Shown: positions 45,428 to 54,626, counted from the first letter of the stretch. The stretch is 64,000 nucleotides of DNA from an uncultured Clostridia bacterium (GCA_947589185.1 CANQCK010000003.1:62001-126000), one strand, 5' to 3'. Made by a program: numbers and translations. Notes: generated from the sequence alone by a model not told the origin.

Positions 45428-46804
45428 ATGGATAATTCTGAATCAAAAAATATAATGGGTAATGTTCCCGTCCCTAGACTTATGCTCAAAATGGGAATAC
45501 CGATGATTTTATCAATGATTCTGCAAGCAGTATATAATATTGTTGACAGTGCGTTTGTTTCAAATATGCCGTCAGACGGAGAATCAGCACTAAATGCTCT
45601 GACGCTTGCCTTTCCTTTTCAAATGCTTATGGTAGCCATAAGTATAGGAACAGGCGTTGGTGCAAATGCCCTGCTTTCAAAAAGTCTAGGTGAAAGAAAT
45701 AAAGAAAAAGCAAGTAAAACTGCAGGCAATGCAATATTCTGTGCTGCAATAATCTATATTTTCTTTCTTATACTCGGCGTCTTTGGAGTTCCCGTGTATA
45801 TAGCAACTCAAACAGCAAACACATTGATTTTCAATATGTCCGTTGACTATTTACGAATTTGCTGTATAATGTCAGTAGGTATAGTCTTCTTTTCAATTTA
45901 CGAAAAACTCCTTCAGGCAACTGGACATTCTCTTTATTCAACAATCTCGCAAATAGCAGGAGCAATTACAAATATAATCTTAGATCCCATTTTAATTTAT
46001 GGACTTATAGGTCTTCCTGAAATGGGAGTAAAAGGTGCGGCTTACGCCACTGTGATCGGACAATGCGTTTCATTCTTACTGGCACTGTTATTTCATATAA
46101 AAGTGAACAAGGATATTTCAAACAGTTTCAAATATATAAAGCCGTCTGCTAAAATTATTGGACAGATATATACCATAGGTCTGCCTGCAATTATTGCACA
46201 GGCTCTTATGTCGATCATGACATATTCACTCAACATCATTCTAGGAACAATAAGCGAGGCTATGGTAACAGCTTACGGACTGTATTATAAAATCCAGCAG
46301 TTTATTCTATTTGCCGCTTTTGGTCTTCGTGATGCAATTACTCCTATAATTTCGTTCAGTCACGGAATGAAAAATAAATCCCGCATATATGACGGAATCA
46401 AGTTTGGATTGATTTACACGCTCATCATTATGCTTGCGGGAACTGCCGTTGTAGAAATTTTTGCAGTTCCGTTTTCAGATATATTCGGTCTGTCTGGTAA
46501 TACTCAGTCGCTCTGTATAAGTGCAATGAGGATTATTTCTATAAGCTTTATATTTGCAGGGACAAACATAGCGTTTCAAGGGATTTTCCAGGCTCTGAAC
46601 GGCGGAGTCGAATCGCTCATAGTATCTGTTTGCCGACAGACGATTTTTGTACTTCCTGTTGCTTGGGCTTTTGCTCAGATTGCAAAAGGCACTCCCGATT
46701 TATCTTGGCTTGTGTGGACTACTTTTCTCATAGCGGAAATTTTATCTGCTGTTATTTCAACCTTGCTGCTTATAAGGATAAATCAAAAATTAAAAAAATT
46801 TTAG
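45428..46804 (+). CDS. MATE family multidrug/cation efflux transporter
   Basis: A 458-residue inner-membrane antiporter with about 12 hydrophobic helices in two MatE halves. The first begins MGNVPVPRLMLKMGIPMILSM and carries NIVDSAFVS, characteristic of the NorM/DinF-like group. MATE proteins expel drugs, dyes or metabolites by Na+ or H+ antiport. AGAGGGAG precedes the ATG. A terminator-containing leader suggests that expression is induced by relief of premature termination. Substrate unknown. Confidence 0.9.
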   Translation: MDNSESKNIMGNVPVPRLMLKMGIPMILSMILQAVYNIVDSAFVSNMPSDGESALNALTLAFPFQMLMVAISIGTGVGANALLSKSLGERNKEKASKTAGNAIFCAAIIYIFFLILGVFGVPVYIATQTANTLIFNMSVDYLRICCIMSVGIVFFSIYEKLLQATGHSLYSTISQIAGAITNIILDPILIYGLIGLPEMGVKGAAYATVIGQCVSFLLALLFHIKVNKDISNSFKYIKPSAKIIGQIYTIGLPAIIAQALMSIMTYSLNIILGTISEAMVTAYGLYYKIQQFILFAAFGLRDAITPIISFSHGMKNKSRIYDGIKFGLIYTLIIMLAGTAVVEIFAVPFSDIFGLSGNTQSLCISAMRIISISFIFAGTNIAFQGIFQALNGGVESLIVSVCRQTIFVLPVAWAFAQIAKGTPDLSWLVWTTFLIAEILSAVISTLLLIRINQKLKKF

Positions 46805-46828
46805 TTGATATTTAATAACTAATAAACT

Positions 46829-46864
46829 GCCGCCCGACTTATCTCAATGATAGGCACGAGCGGC
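46829..46864. terminator. Terminator between convergent MATE and C39-like genes
   Basis: GCCGC and GCGGC arms with inner CG and TTATC/GATAg pairs form a long interrupted stem; TTTAAT follows on the plus strand. Confidence 0.65.
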
Positions 46865-46869
46865 TTTAA

Positions 46870-48135
46870 TTATTCTAAAACCAAAATTGTATTAGGCTCT
46901 GAAAATTTTCTGCTTATTGAACTGTTTAACAGGCTTGATGAAACTGACAGTATGCTTCTTCCTCCGCAAAAATTATAATAGGGATCAGCATAGTAAAAAT
47001 ACAGCTTTCCGCCGATTTTCTTATATCCGCAGACCACAACAAAATGTGCTGCTCCGCTGTCTGGCATTATGCCTCCGCTGTATTTTACAAGTATTAGACA
47101 TCTCTTTCCCGAATCAATTTGCTTTTTAATTATCTTTGACGGCTTTACAGAACTTTTATATAAATTCTTTGCAGTATAGCCGAAACAATTTATAAGCTTT
47201 ATCAGTTTTGGAGATGTCATTCCTCCGCCGTTTTTAGTCACCGAGCCCTGATCTTCAAGATGTTTTCTTTTTGCTGTTCTCACTAATTCATCTTTTTGAA
47301 CATCAGCTTTCTTTTCAGAATTAAGCAGAATAGTAGCAGTAGCAGGTCCGCACGCCGACCACCCTCTGTAGCTTCCGTATATTTGCGATACGGCAGACGT
47401 CGGGAGAACTTTTGCACTTTTTACTGTCTTAACTTTTGATTTTTTCACAAGATATGTACCATAGTTATAATCTATTATTATGTAGCCCTTATATTTTCCG
47501 CTTTCATATCCAGTATAATACCCCGAAACGTTCCGCCTCTTTACTTTCTTTTTCCTGTCAAAAAGACTTGCATTACTAAGACTGTACAGCTTGGTCTGAT
47601 TTATCTTAAAATCCCTGATTTCAGAAAAATAACTGTAATCCGTTCCGTAAGGCGTTTTGACTATGGCTCTGACACGAACTGAATATGTATTGCAGTTTTC
47701 AAGATTTTTTATGGTAAACTTTGTGGACGAAGTTGTTTTGATTTTCTTCCACTTACTGTTTTTATAGAGAAAAATCTCGTATTTCTTTGCATTTTGCAGC
47801 TTTTGCCACTTGACTTTTGCGTTCAGCTTTTTAACTTTAACAGTCTTTAACTTAACGCTTTGCCGTTTATAAACCGTCGCCGTAGCAGTTGTTGCTTTTG
47901 TATCGGTAACATACGCAGCAGTCGGCGTCTCGGTCGCATCGGCTGCAGGAATGTCCGTTTCAGATGTGTTATTTTCACTGGTGACATCGCTTATGTCTGA
48001 CAGTTCTGTTTCAGCGGTAACCGCTGTAGTTGGTTCTTCAGCAAATACTGAATTTTCGCTTGATAAAAGAAAAACCGAAAAAGCAATTCCCGTCACGGCA
48101 AACAAATAAATCGAAATCTTCTTTATACAGGTCAT
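46870..48135 (-). CDS. Secreted C39-like cysteine peptidase with Fn3-like domain
   Basis: 421 residues. A signal peptide (IYLFAVTGIAFSVFLLSS), a Thr/Ala/Glu-rich linker, a basic fibronectin-III-like domain (about 95-180; KVKWQKLQNAKKYEIFLYK), a SH3-like middle, then a Peptidase_C39_2 domain with GWSACGPATATILL (catalytic Cys), AAHFVVVCGY (catalytic His) and YYADPY (Asp). Likely an extracellular peptidase or peptide-bond-cleaving wall enzyme, retained on the cell through the basic Fn3 domain, which resembles the C-terminal domain of the giant BspA-like protein. CGGAGG precedes the ATG; it has its own promoter. Confidence 0.82.
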   Translation of the reverse strand: MTCIKKISIYLFAVTGIAFSVFLLSSENSVFAEEPTTAVTAETELSDISDVTSENNTSETDIPAADATETPTAAYVTDTKATTATATVYKRQSVKLKTVKVKKLNAKVKWQKLQNAKKYEIFLYKNSKWKKIKTTSSTKFTIKNLENCNTYSVRVRAIVKTPYGTDYSYFSEIRDFKINQTKLYSLSNASLFDRKKKVKRRNVSGYYTGYESGKYKGYIIIDYNYGTYLVKKSKVKTVKSAKVLPTSAVSQIYGSYRGWSACGPATATILLNSEKKADVQKDELVRTAKRKHLEDQGSVTKNGGGMTSPKLIKLINCFGYTAKNLYKSSVKPSKIIKKQIDSGKRCLILVKYSGGIMPDSGAAHFVVVCGYKKIGGKLYFYYADPYYNFCGGRSILSVSSSLLNSSISRKFSEPNTILVLE

Positions 48136-48203
48136 AAGAGCCTCCGAATATATACTTAATGTTATTACGTAAGATTATTTGACTTTTTAATCAATACGTT
48201 AAC

Positions 48204-48232
48204 ATTATACAATATATATACAGATTTTTCAA
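48204..48232 (-). promoter_or_regulatory. Promoter of the C39-like gene
   Basis: TTGAAA, 17-bp spacer, TATAAT on the minus strand. It begins only 6 bp beyond the stop codon of the upstream ABC gene. Confidence 0.75.
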
Positions 48233-48238
48233 CAAATT

Positions 48239-50089
48239 CTATGTGGCAATACCTGCAAACTGATTCTGATATAAATTGTAATAACAGCCTTTTTTCTCTA
48301 GAAGCTCTTCGTGATTTCCCTGCTCTACAACCCTTCCGTCGTTGATAACTATGATTTTGTCTGCGTCTATTATGGTAGAAAGTCTGTGTGCAATTATAAG
48401 ACTTGTTCGGTTTTTCATCAAAGCAACCATAGCCGATTGTATATGCATCTCTGTTCTGGTGTCAACTGAGGATGTCGCCTCATCGAGAATCAAGATCTTA
48501 GGGTCGGCAAGAACTGCACGGGCAATAGCTAAAAGCTGTCTCTGACCCTGAGAAAGATTTGAGCCGCTTTCAGATAATACAGTGTCATAACCATCCGGAA
48601 GCCTGTTTATAAATCTGTCTGCGTTTGCAGTTTTTGCAGCACTTTCTATTTCAGATAATTTCGCCTGAGGCTTTGCATAAGCAATGTTTGCCCGTATAGT
48701 GTCTGAAAACAAAACAGTGTCCTGCAAAACGATTCCTATGGTTTCACGGAGCTTATCCTTAGAAATATCTTTTATGTTTATACCGTCTATCTCTATCTCG
48801 CCCGAATCAATATCATAAAATCTTGTGAGAAGATTTACAACAGTAGTCTTACCCGAGCCTGTTGCCCCGACAATTGCAATTTTCTGTCCGCTTTTTATTT
48901 CAATGTTAAAGCCCTTTAAAACAGGCTTATCAGGAACATAGCTGAAGTTTATATTCTTAAAGCTGATATTTCCCGAAACTTCATCAGGAATAAAATCACA
49001 GTTGTTTTCTTTATCGTCCTTTTCGGAGATTTCATCCATAACAGTAAAAATTCTTTCGCCTCCGGCAACAGCCGTTTGTATCTGTGCATATTGGTTTGCA
49101 ATTTCATTTATAGGTCTTGAAAATTGCTTTGAGTAAAGAATAAACGCCTGAATTGTTCCTATAGTTATGAATCCCTTTAATGCAAAATACCCTCCGAAGC
49201 CTGCTATTAGAACAAAGCCTATGTTTGAAACTATATTCATAAGGGGACCCATTGAGCCTCCGCATATCTGTGCTTTAACACCGGTCTTTCTCAGGCTGTC
49301 GCTCATTTTATTGAACTCATCTATAGCATCCTTTTCTTTAGAATACGATACGACCGTTTTATATCCAACGACCATTTCTTCAATATGCCCGTCCAGCTTG
49401 CCTAGCAAAATCTGCTGACGTGTAAAATACTTCCTCATAAATTTTGTCATTATCGATGTAAACAAAACGGTCAGAATAATTGTCGAGATGCTTATTAAAG
49501 TCAGCACAGGCGAGTAGTAAAGCATTATTATAAGCGAGCCTATAATTGTAAGAACTCCCGAAAACAGCGAGCCGATCGACTGCGAAATGCAGTTTGATAT
49601 GTTCTCGACATCGTTGGTCATTCTGCTCATCAAATCGCCGTGATTATGGGTGTCTATGTATCTTATCGGGAGAGTTACTATTTTTCTGAACAAATCGGTT
49701 CTCATAATCTTTACGGTGGTTTGAGACAGCTTTGCTGAAAACCAACCCTGAAAATAAGTTATCAGCGACGTCAGAATATAAACTCCGCCCAGAATAATCA
49801 AGTATTTAACTAAATTTTTATAATCAACACCGCTTGTCAGACCGATAGTGTCTATCGCCTTTTGCTGAAGCGACGGGGCAATTAAGTTCAAAATGGTAAT
49901 AGCAAGCATAACCGCCAAAAGTATAAAGAAAATATATCTGTTTTTGCCCATATAAGAAAGTATACGTTTTAGTGTTCCTAAAACATCCTTAGGCTTTTCA
50001 TGAACTAATACAGGACCTCTCGGACCTTTGCCAAGCGGTCTGGGAGAATTGTTCACAGGTGGGGTAGGTCTTTTTTGCTGTTCTGCCAT
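48239..50089 (-). CDS. ABC exporter subunit, heterodimer partner with canonical ATPase site
   Basis: A 616-residue half-transporter of the MsbA/LmrA type. A Pro-rich N-terminal tail (TPPVNNSPRPLGKGPRGP) is followed by six transmembrane helices and a C-terminal ATPase domain with Walker A GATGSGKTTVV, signature LSQGQRQ and Walker B ILILDEATSSVD with catalytic Glu. It pairs with the overlapping 576-residue gene, whose Walker B glutamate is changed, the usual asymmetry of heterodimeric multidrug exporters such as BmrCD/LmrCD. Translation starts in the TAATG overlap. Substrate likely drugs or lipids. Confidence 0.9.
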   Translation of the reverse strand: MAEQQKRPTPPVNNSPRPLGKGPRGPVLVHEKPKDVLGTLKRILSYMGKNRYIFFILLAVMLAITILNLIAPSLQQKAIDTIGLTSGVDYKNLVKYLIILGGVYILTSLITYFQGWFSAKLSQTTVKIMRTDLFRKIVTLPIRYIDTHNHGDLMSRMTNDVENISNCISQSIGSLFSGVLTIIGSLIIMLYYSPVLTLISISTIILTVLFTSIMTKFMRKYFTRQQILLGKLDGHIEEMVVGYKTVVSYSKEKDAIDEFNKMSDSLRKTGVKAQICGGSMGPLMNIVSNIGFVLIAGFGGYFALKGFITIGTIQAFILYSKQFSRPINEIANQYAQIQTAVAGGERIFTVMDEISEKDDKENNCDFIPDEVSGNISFKNINFSYVPDKPVLKGFNIEIKSGQKIAIVGATGSGKTTVVNLLTRFYDIDSGEIEIDGINIKDISKDKLRETIGIVLQDTVLFSDTIRANIAYAKPQAKLSEIESAAKTANADRFINRLPDGYDTVLSESGSNLSQGQRQLLAIARAVLADPKILILDEATSSVDTRTEMHIQSAMVALMKNRTSLIIAHRLSTIIDADKIIVINDGRVVEQGNHEELLEKKGCYYNLYQNQFAGIAT

Positions 50090-51819
50090 TAAAGATCACC
50101 CTCCCCGCCGTTTTTCATCTGAGAATTGTAAATATCTCTGTATACCTCGCTTGTTTTCAAAAGCTCCTCGTGCGTTCCCAATGCACAGAGACTTCCGTGC
50201 TCTAATACCGCTATTCTGTCACAGTTCATAACAGACGCTATTCTCTGGGCAATTTTTATAACGGTTATGTCTTTTAAGTTCTCATCCAAAGCACTTTGAA
50301 GTCTTGATTCAGTTCCCAAATCAAGAGCAGATGTACTGTCGTCGAAAATCAATATCTCAGGCTTTTTCAGAATAGACCTTGCTATAGACAGACGCTGCTT
50401 CTGACCGCCTGAAAGAGACGCTCCCTTTTCTGCAATATAGCCGTCATACCCCGCAGGCATTAATGAAACAAACTCGTCAGCCTGTGCGATCTTTGCCGCT
50501 TTTTCTATGTCAGTCTTTGAAGCATATTTGTCTCCCCAAGCAATATTATCATATACAGTACCTGAGAACAGCTCACTTTTCTGAAGCACCATTCCTATCT
50601 TTTTTCTAAGACAGTCTAAATCATATTCTTTGACATTGACGCCGTCAACCAAAACCTCTCCCTCGTCTGCGTCGTAAAATCTTGGTATCAGGTTTATGAG
50701 TGACGATTTGCCTGAGCCGGTCGCTCCCAGAACCGCAAAATTTTCTCCGGGTTTTATATCCACAGTCAGATTTTTGATTACAGGCTCTCCGTTAGTGCCA
50801 GGATACTTAAAGCTGACATTCTTAAAGCTAACTGCTCCGCCTTTACTGTTGCCGGAAACATAGCTTCCCGATTTTATTACAGGCTCAATATAAAGAACCT
50901 CGCATATTCTTTTCCCTGATGCGTGAGCTCTCGATATTGACTGGAACATCATACTTATCATCATAATTCCCATCAGTATCTGATTTATATATGTAAGCGC
51001 CGCCATTATCTGACCGACCTTCATTTCGCCTGCCTCGACCTGAAATCCTCCTATGAGTATGATAGCAATAACAGAAAGGTTCATAACTATCATCAGCAGA
51101 GGATTTAAAATAGACATTATCTTCTGAACCTTCAAATTGGTCTGCATAAGATCGACATTTGCTTTGTCAAATCTCTCAGATTCATGCTCTTCACGAACAA
51201 ATGCCTTTACAACTCTTGCTCCTGCTACGTTCTCCTGTACGACCGAGTTTACTTTATCCAGCTTTTTCTGAACGATACTGTATATCGGCGTAGCTTTTTT
51301 AATTAGTATCATAATCAATACCATTTCAACAGGAAGTGCACATACTAAAACCAAACCGAAATTTATATCAAGAGATAACATCATTATAATTCCGCCGACA
51401 AATAAAATACTGTCACGCACTAACATTCTAAGAGCAAAATCTACAAACTGCTGAACCTGAGTTATATCGTTTGTAAGTCTGGTAACAAGCGAGCCTGTTG
51501 TAAACTTATCAGTTTGCTCAAAGGAAAGTCCCATAACTCTTTTAAAAGTATCGTTTCTCAAATCCCTGGCAAAGCCCTGAGAAGCCATTCCCGAAAATGC
51601 CGCCGAACCTACTCCGCACATTCCGCCGAAACATATCAACAGCATCATCATTATCCCTGTATGAATAATAAGCTCCATATTTCCGCCGACAACGCCCTCG
51701 TCAACTATTTTCGCCATAAGTCTCGGCTGTGATAAGTCGACCAACACCTCGCCCACCATAGACAATGGCGTAAGCAGAGTAAACAGCCAATATGGCTTTA
51801 AGTATTTAGCCAATTTCAT
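50089..51819 (-). CDS. ABC exporter subunit, heterodimer partner with degenerate Walker B
   Basis: A 576-residue half-transporter: six transmembrane helices (from MKLAKYLKPYWLFTLLTP on) and an ATPase domain with Walker A GATGSGKSSLI, signature LSGGQKQRLSIAR and Walker B ILIFDDSTSALD. The catalytic Glu position is Asp, so this ATP site is probably non-hydrolytic. That matches the degenerate half of heterodimeric exporters. It is the first gene of the pair, overlapping the next by one base, and has a promoter with extended -10. Confidence 0.9.
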   Translation of the reverse strand: MKLAKYLKPYWLFTLLTPLSMVGEVLVDLSQPRLMAKIVDEGVVGGNMELIIHTGIMMMLLICFGGMCGVGSAAFSGMASQGFARDLRNDTFKRVMGLSFEQTDKFTTGSLVTRLTNDITQVQQFVDFALRMLVRDSILFVGGIIMMLSLDINFGLVLVCALPVEMVLIMILIKKATPIYSIVQKKLDKVNSVVQENVAGARVVKAFVREEHESERFDKANVDLMQTNLKVQKIMSILNPLLMIVMNLSVIAIILIGGFQVEAGEMKVGQIMAALTYINQILMGIMMISMMFQSISRAHASGKRICEVLYIEPVIKSGSYVSGNSKGGAVSFKNVSFKYPGTNGEPVIKNLTVDIKPGENFAVLGATGSGKSSLINLIPRFYDADEGEVLVDGVNVKEYDLDCLRKKIGMVLQKSELFSGTVYDNIAWGDKYASKTDIEKAAKIAQADEFVSLMPAGYDGYIAEKGASLSGGQKQRLSIARSILKKPEILIFDDSTSALDLGTESRLQSALDENLKDITVIKIAQRIASVMNCDRIAVLEHGSLCALGTHEELLKTSEVYRDIYNSQMKNGGEGDL

Positions 51820-51862
51820 TTCTATATCATTTCTCCTTATTCCAATTAACTGCTCTTACTAG

Positions 51863-51892
51863 ATTTTATCACATATATTTTTAAAAGGTCAA
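51863..51892 (-). promoter_or_regulatory. Promoter of the ABC exporter operon
   Basis: TTGACC, 18-bp spacer, TAAAAT with extended TGA (minus strand). It lies just past the distal edge of repeat element B. Confidence 0.6.
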
Positions 51893-51908
51893 GAGCTTAT
51901 AATTAAAA

Positions 51909-51935
51909 GGGTAACTTTTTTAATAGTTACCCTTA
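51909..51935. repeat. Distal 27-bp direct repeat (terminator hairpin copy, with T-tract)
   Basis: GGGTAACT ... AGTTACCC forms a hairpin. On the minus strand the stem is followed by TTTTAATT. It matches 52194-52220 in 25 of 27 positions. Confidence 0.8.
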
Positions 51936-52193
51936 GGGTGTATATAAAGTCTTTTTTAGGGGAAGCCCTCTCTTGTAGGGCTTCCCTCTTTTAAAATAAT
52001 CCGCTAGACTATTTTTTAGCTAAAACTGCTTTGCAGTTTTAGGTTACACCCTCTTTCGAAACGCTCTACGGATAATGAGTATTTCGCCGACTGCGGTCGG
52101 CGACAGGGCTCCGCCCTTGACCCGCAAGCCTTTTGAAAAAGGCTTGACCGAAAACTTTTAGTCAATTATGCAAAACTTTTTTCAACCGACTGA
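51936..52193 (-). mobile_element. Non-coding multi-hairpin repeat element, copy B (inverted)
   Basis: A 258-bp non-coding segment bounded by 27-bp direct repeats, homologous to copy A at 29490-29858 but on the other strand. Shared blocks are the TACACCC end, the GGGAAGCCCT hairpin (51960-51986), the AATAGTC-type hairpin (G-U pairs here keep the stem), the CGAAAGAGG block, GGCGGAGCCCTGTCGC (near 52100-52125), and AGTTTTCGGTCAAGCC (52143-52163). A perfect CTAAAACTGC-ttt-GCAGTTTTAG hairpin (52019-52041) is unique to this copy. Confidence 0.7.
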
Positions 52194-52220
52194 GGGGTAC
52201 TTTTTTAATAGTTACCCTTA
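52194..52220. repeat. Proximal 27-bp direct repeat (terminator stem without T-tract)
   Basis: Near-identical to 51909-51935 and located 15 bp after the decarboxylase stop. On the minus strand its stem leads straight into element B instead of a T-tract. Confidence 0.8.
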
Positions 52221-52235
52221 ATTTCTATTCAGTTC

Positions 52236-53489
52236 TTAATCAAAAATATGTGTAAAATCAAAGGTGGCAAAATAATCATCAGGCGTTTCTGCTCTCCGCA
52301 ATAGCTCTGTACTTCCGTCCTCTTTTAAAAGTATCTCCGCAGAACGCAGCTTTCCGTTATAATTATACCCCATAGAAAAGCCGTGTGCTCCTGTATCGTG
52401 AATACATATATAGTCTCCTATATCAATCTTAGGCAGCATTCTGTCTACCGCAAACTTGTCGTTATTTTCGCACAGTCCGCCTGTTATGTCGTATTTATGA
52501 TCGCACGGCTCGGTTTCTTTACCCAAAACCGTGATATGATGATATGCTCCGTATATAGCAGGCCGCATAAGATTTGCGGCACAGGCGTCGAGACCAATAT
52601 AGTTTTTATAAATATTCTTTTTCCGAACAGCCTTTGCTATCAGATGACCGTAAGGCGCCAGCATAAATCTGCCAAGCTCAGTGTAAATCGCAACATCGTC
52701 CATTCCGGCTGGGATCAATACCTCTTCATATGCCTTTCTCACGCCCTCGCCTATTAACTCAATATCATTCTCCGGCTCGTCAGGACGGTAAGGAACACCT
52801 ATTCCTCCTGAGAGATTTATAAATTTGATTTTTGCCCCCGTCTTTTCATGAAGCTCAACGGCAAGTTCAAACAAAATTCTTGCAAGCTCGGGGTAATATT
52901 CATTTGAGATTGTGTTAGATGCTAAGAATGAATGTATTCCGAACTCCTCCGCACCCTTCTTCATAAGGACTTTATACGCCTCTATCATCTGCTCCTTTGT
53001 CATTCCATACTTAGCGTCGCCCGGATTATCCATTATCTGATTTGCTATGGCAAACTTTCCGCCCGGATTGTACCGGCAGCATATCGTTTTAGGTATTCCG
53101 CAGAGCTTGTCAAGTACCTCAATATGAGTAAAATCGTCAAGATTGATATTCGCATTCAGCTTTCTTGCCAAAAGAAAATCCTCATCAGGGGTCACGTTCG
53201 ACGAGAACATTATATCAGTGCCCGTAAAGCCGCAAGCTTTGCTCATCATAAGCTCGGTAAGCGAAGAGCAGTCAACTCCGCAGCCCTCCTCCTTTAGTAT
53301 CTTTAATATTCCCGGAGTGGGGGTTGCCTTTACTGCAAAATACTCCTTATACCCCTTGTTCCACGAAAACGCCTTGTTCAGACGTCTTGCATTCTCACGA
53401 ATACCCTTTTCGTCATATATGTGAAAAGGAGTAGGGTATGTTTTAACTATCTCCTCAATCTTCTCCTTAGTAACAAACGGTTTTTTCAT
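52236..53489 (-). CDS. lysA: Diaminopimelate decarboxylase-type PLP enzyme (LysA-like)
   Basis: A fold-type III (alanine-racemase-like) decarboxylase of 417 residues. The PLP lysine is in EYFAVKATPTP, the Gly-rich phosphate loop is FINLSGGIGVPY, the TELGRFMLAP block follows, and the active-site Cys from the partner subunit is in GGLCENNDKFA. These fit diaminopimelate decarboxylase, the last step of lysine synthesis; ornithine- or carboxynorspermidine-type decarboxylases are the alternatives. Strong TTGACA promoter, no lysine riboswitch (the leader is only about 50 nt). The gene ends 15 bp before a repeat element inserted at its apparent terminator. Confidence 0.8.
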   Translation of the reverse strand: MKKPFVTKEKIEEIVKTYPTPFHIYDEKGIRENARRLNKAFSWNKGYKEYFAVKATPTPGILKILKEEGCGVDCSSLTELMMSKACGFTGTDIMFSSNVTPDEDFLLARKLNANINLDDFTHIEVLDKLCGIPKTICCRYNPGGKFAIANQIMDNPGDAKYGMTKEQMIEAYKVLMKKGAEEFGIHSFLASNTISNEYYPELARILFELAVELHEKTGAKIKFINLSGGIGVPYRPDEPENDIELIGEGVRKAYEEVLIPAGMDDVAIYTELGRFMLAPYGHLIAKAVRKKNIYKNYIGLDACAANLMRPAIYGAYHHITVLGKETEPCDHKYDITGGLCENNDKFAVDRMLPKIDIGDYICIHDTGAHGFSMGYNYNGKLRSAEILLKEDGSTELLRRAETPDDYFATFDFTHIFD

Positions 53490-53545
53490 CTATACACCTC
53501 TTAATACTATAATTTCATCACTTTATCAGAATAAAATACATAAAC

Positions 53546-53575
53546 AGAATAACATTTTTTGACCGTTTTTGTCAA
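53546..53575 (-). promoter_or_regulatory. Promoter of the lysA-type gene
   Basis: TTGACA (53575-53570), 18-bp spacer, TATTCT (53551-53546) on the minus strand. Confidence 0.6.
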
Positions 53576-53715
53576 GAGGCGAAGCTGTAATGAAGAAGAT
53601 TTTAATATTATGTACATAAATACACCTGCATACAAGGACAATGATAATAAATATATATTTCATAATTGAAATATATCAAAGCACCAATAGAATTGGTGGT
53701 TTTTACGCTAAAGCT

Positions 53716-53755
53716 ACAAAAAATCTGCCTTCGGAAAACTTTCCAATGGCAGATT
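53716..53755 (-). terminator. Intrinsic terminator downstream of the tRNA-linked cassette
   Basis: AATCTGCC-ttc-GGAAA and TTTCC-aat-GGCAGATT (53722-53755) form a long stem, and the minus strand then reads TTTTTTG. It lies about 150 bp beyond the 2TM-GAF gene stop and outside the att-like repeat. Confidence 0.8.
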
Positions 53756-53775
53756 GAACACAACTTCACGTTGCT

Positions 53776-53790
53776 GGTTGCGGAGGCTCG
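53776..53790. repeat. Att-like 15-bp copy of the tRNA-fMet 3' end
   Basis: CTGGTTGCGGAGGCT is identical to 55755-55769, which covers the last 14 bases of the tRNA-fMet gene plus one flanking base. With the tRNA it brackets a 2-kb AT-rich segment, as integrative elements do. A local GTTGCG/CGCAAC hairpin overlaps it. Confidence 0.5.
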
Positions 53791-53906
53791 CAACATAGTT
53801 TACCTAAAATTCTATTTGAGTATAATAGTTTACTTGATGAAGGTATATCGGAGAATGAGTATAATTATTAAATCCCTTTGTATGTTATTAAAAAACAATG
53901 ATAGAA

Positions 53907-54626
53907 TTAAATTTCTTCCATAAGTATGGCTAGTGAATTTGCCCACTCACATAGTGCATTCTTATTATTATTTGAAGCAATACTATTAAATAATTCACGT
54001 GAAATCTCATTTTTATTATTTCCATTAAAAATATCAAACTCTAACACACCAATTACTTTTGAAGAATCACTTTCATATGGAGAAAATATTGCTGCGGCAA
54101 TTATTGCTCTTAAATCTTTGGGAACCCATTTTTTATAATCTGCAGGACTATTATCCCATGAACTTTTTGTTAGTTTTTTTGTAAGGCATTGTTTACGTAT
54201 TTCGCCTTTAAAAAATGCTTTTCCAACATCCCCGAAATCTAATTTAAAATGATTTCTTATAGCAGGATTAACAGCAGAATTAGTATAATATGGGGTTCTT
54301 CTTGTACCATCTTTGTGCGGAACTTGTATCATTCCGCAAATCTCCCAGTCATCATTACAACAATTCATAAATAATAATTTTCTACAGGAATTTAATAAAT
54401 CATTAATAATTTCTTTTTTGTGTTTTTTAAAACTAATCCTTGGAAACACAGCCAGTATTATTTGAAAAATTAAAAATATTAAACCAATTAGTAAATAAAT
54501 AAATTTATTATCATGAGTATTTATTAATGCTTCCCCATAAAATGTAAGAAATAATGTAGTAATAACTCCCAAGGGTATTTGTATTACAGAAGAGTAACGT
54601 TTTATTAATTTTACAAGCTTATTCAT
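53907..54626 (-). CDS. Two-TM protein with cytosolic GAF-like domain, unknown
   Basis: 239 residues. Two close transmembrane helices (IQIPLGVITTLFLTFYG and FIYLLIGLIFLIFQIILAVF) lead to a cytosolic domain of about 160 residues that has a GAF-like look (DDWEICGMIQVPHKDGT, LRAIIAAAIFSPYESDSS, VIGVLEFDIF). It overlaps the HAD gene by 8 bp, so the two are co-expressed. The 2TM-plus-sensor architecture is used by membrane effectors of several prokaryotic defence systems, but no known system is recognised. AT-rich, with Lys/Asn/Ile-rich codon use unlike its neighbours. Confidence 0.7.
   Translation of the reverse strand: MNKLVKLIKRYSSVIQIPLGVITTLFLTFYGEALINTHDNKFIYLLIGLIFLIFQIILAVFPRISFKKHKKEIINDLLNSCRKLLFMNCCNDDWEICGMIQVPHKDGTRRTPYYTNSAVNPAIRNHFKLDFGDVGKAFFKGEIRKQCLTKKLTKSSWDNSPADYKKWVPKDLRAIIAAAIFSPYESDSSKVIGVLEFDIFNGNNKNEISRELFNSIASNNNKNALCEWANSLAILMEEI

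Noticed and set aside
53490..53545. Lysine riboswitch before the lysA-type gene
   Set aside because: The leader from the predicted promoter is only about 50 nt, too short for an L-box, and contains no matching structure.
53666..53923. 85-codon plus-strand gene
   Set aside because: It runs across a terminator hairpin and the tRNA 3'-end copy and overlaps the 2TM-GAF stop; no supporting signals.
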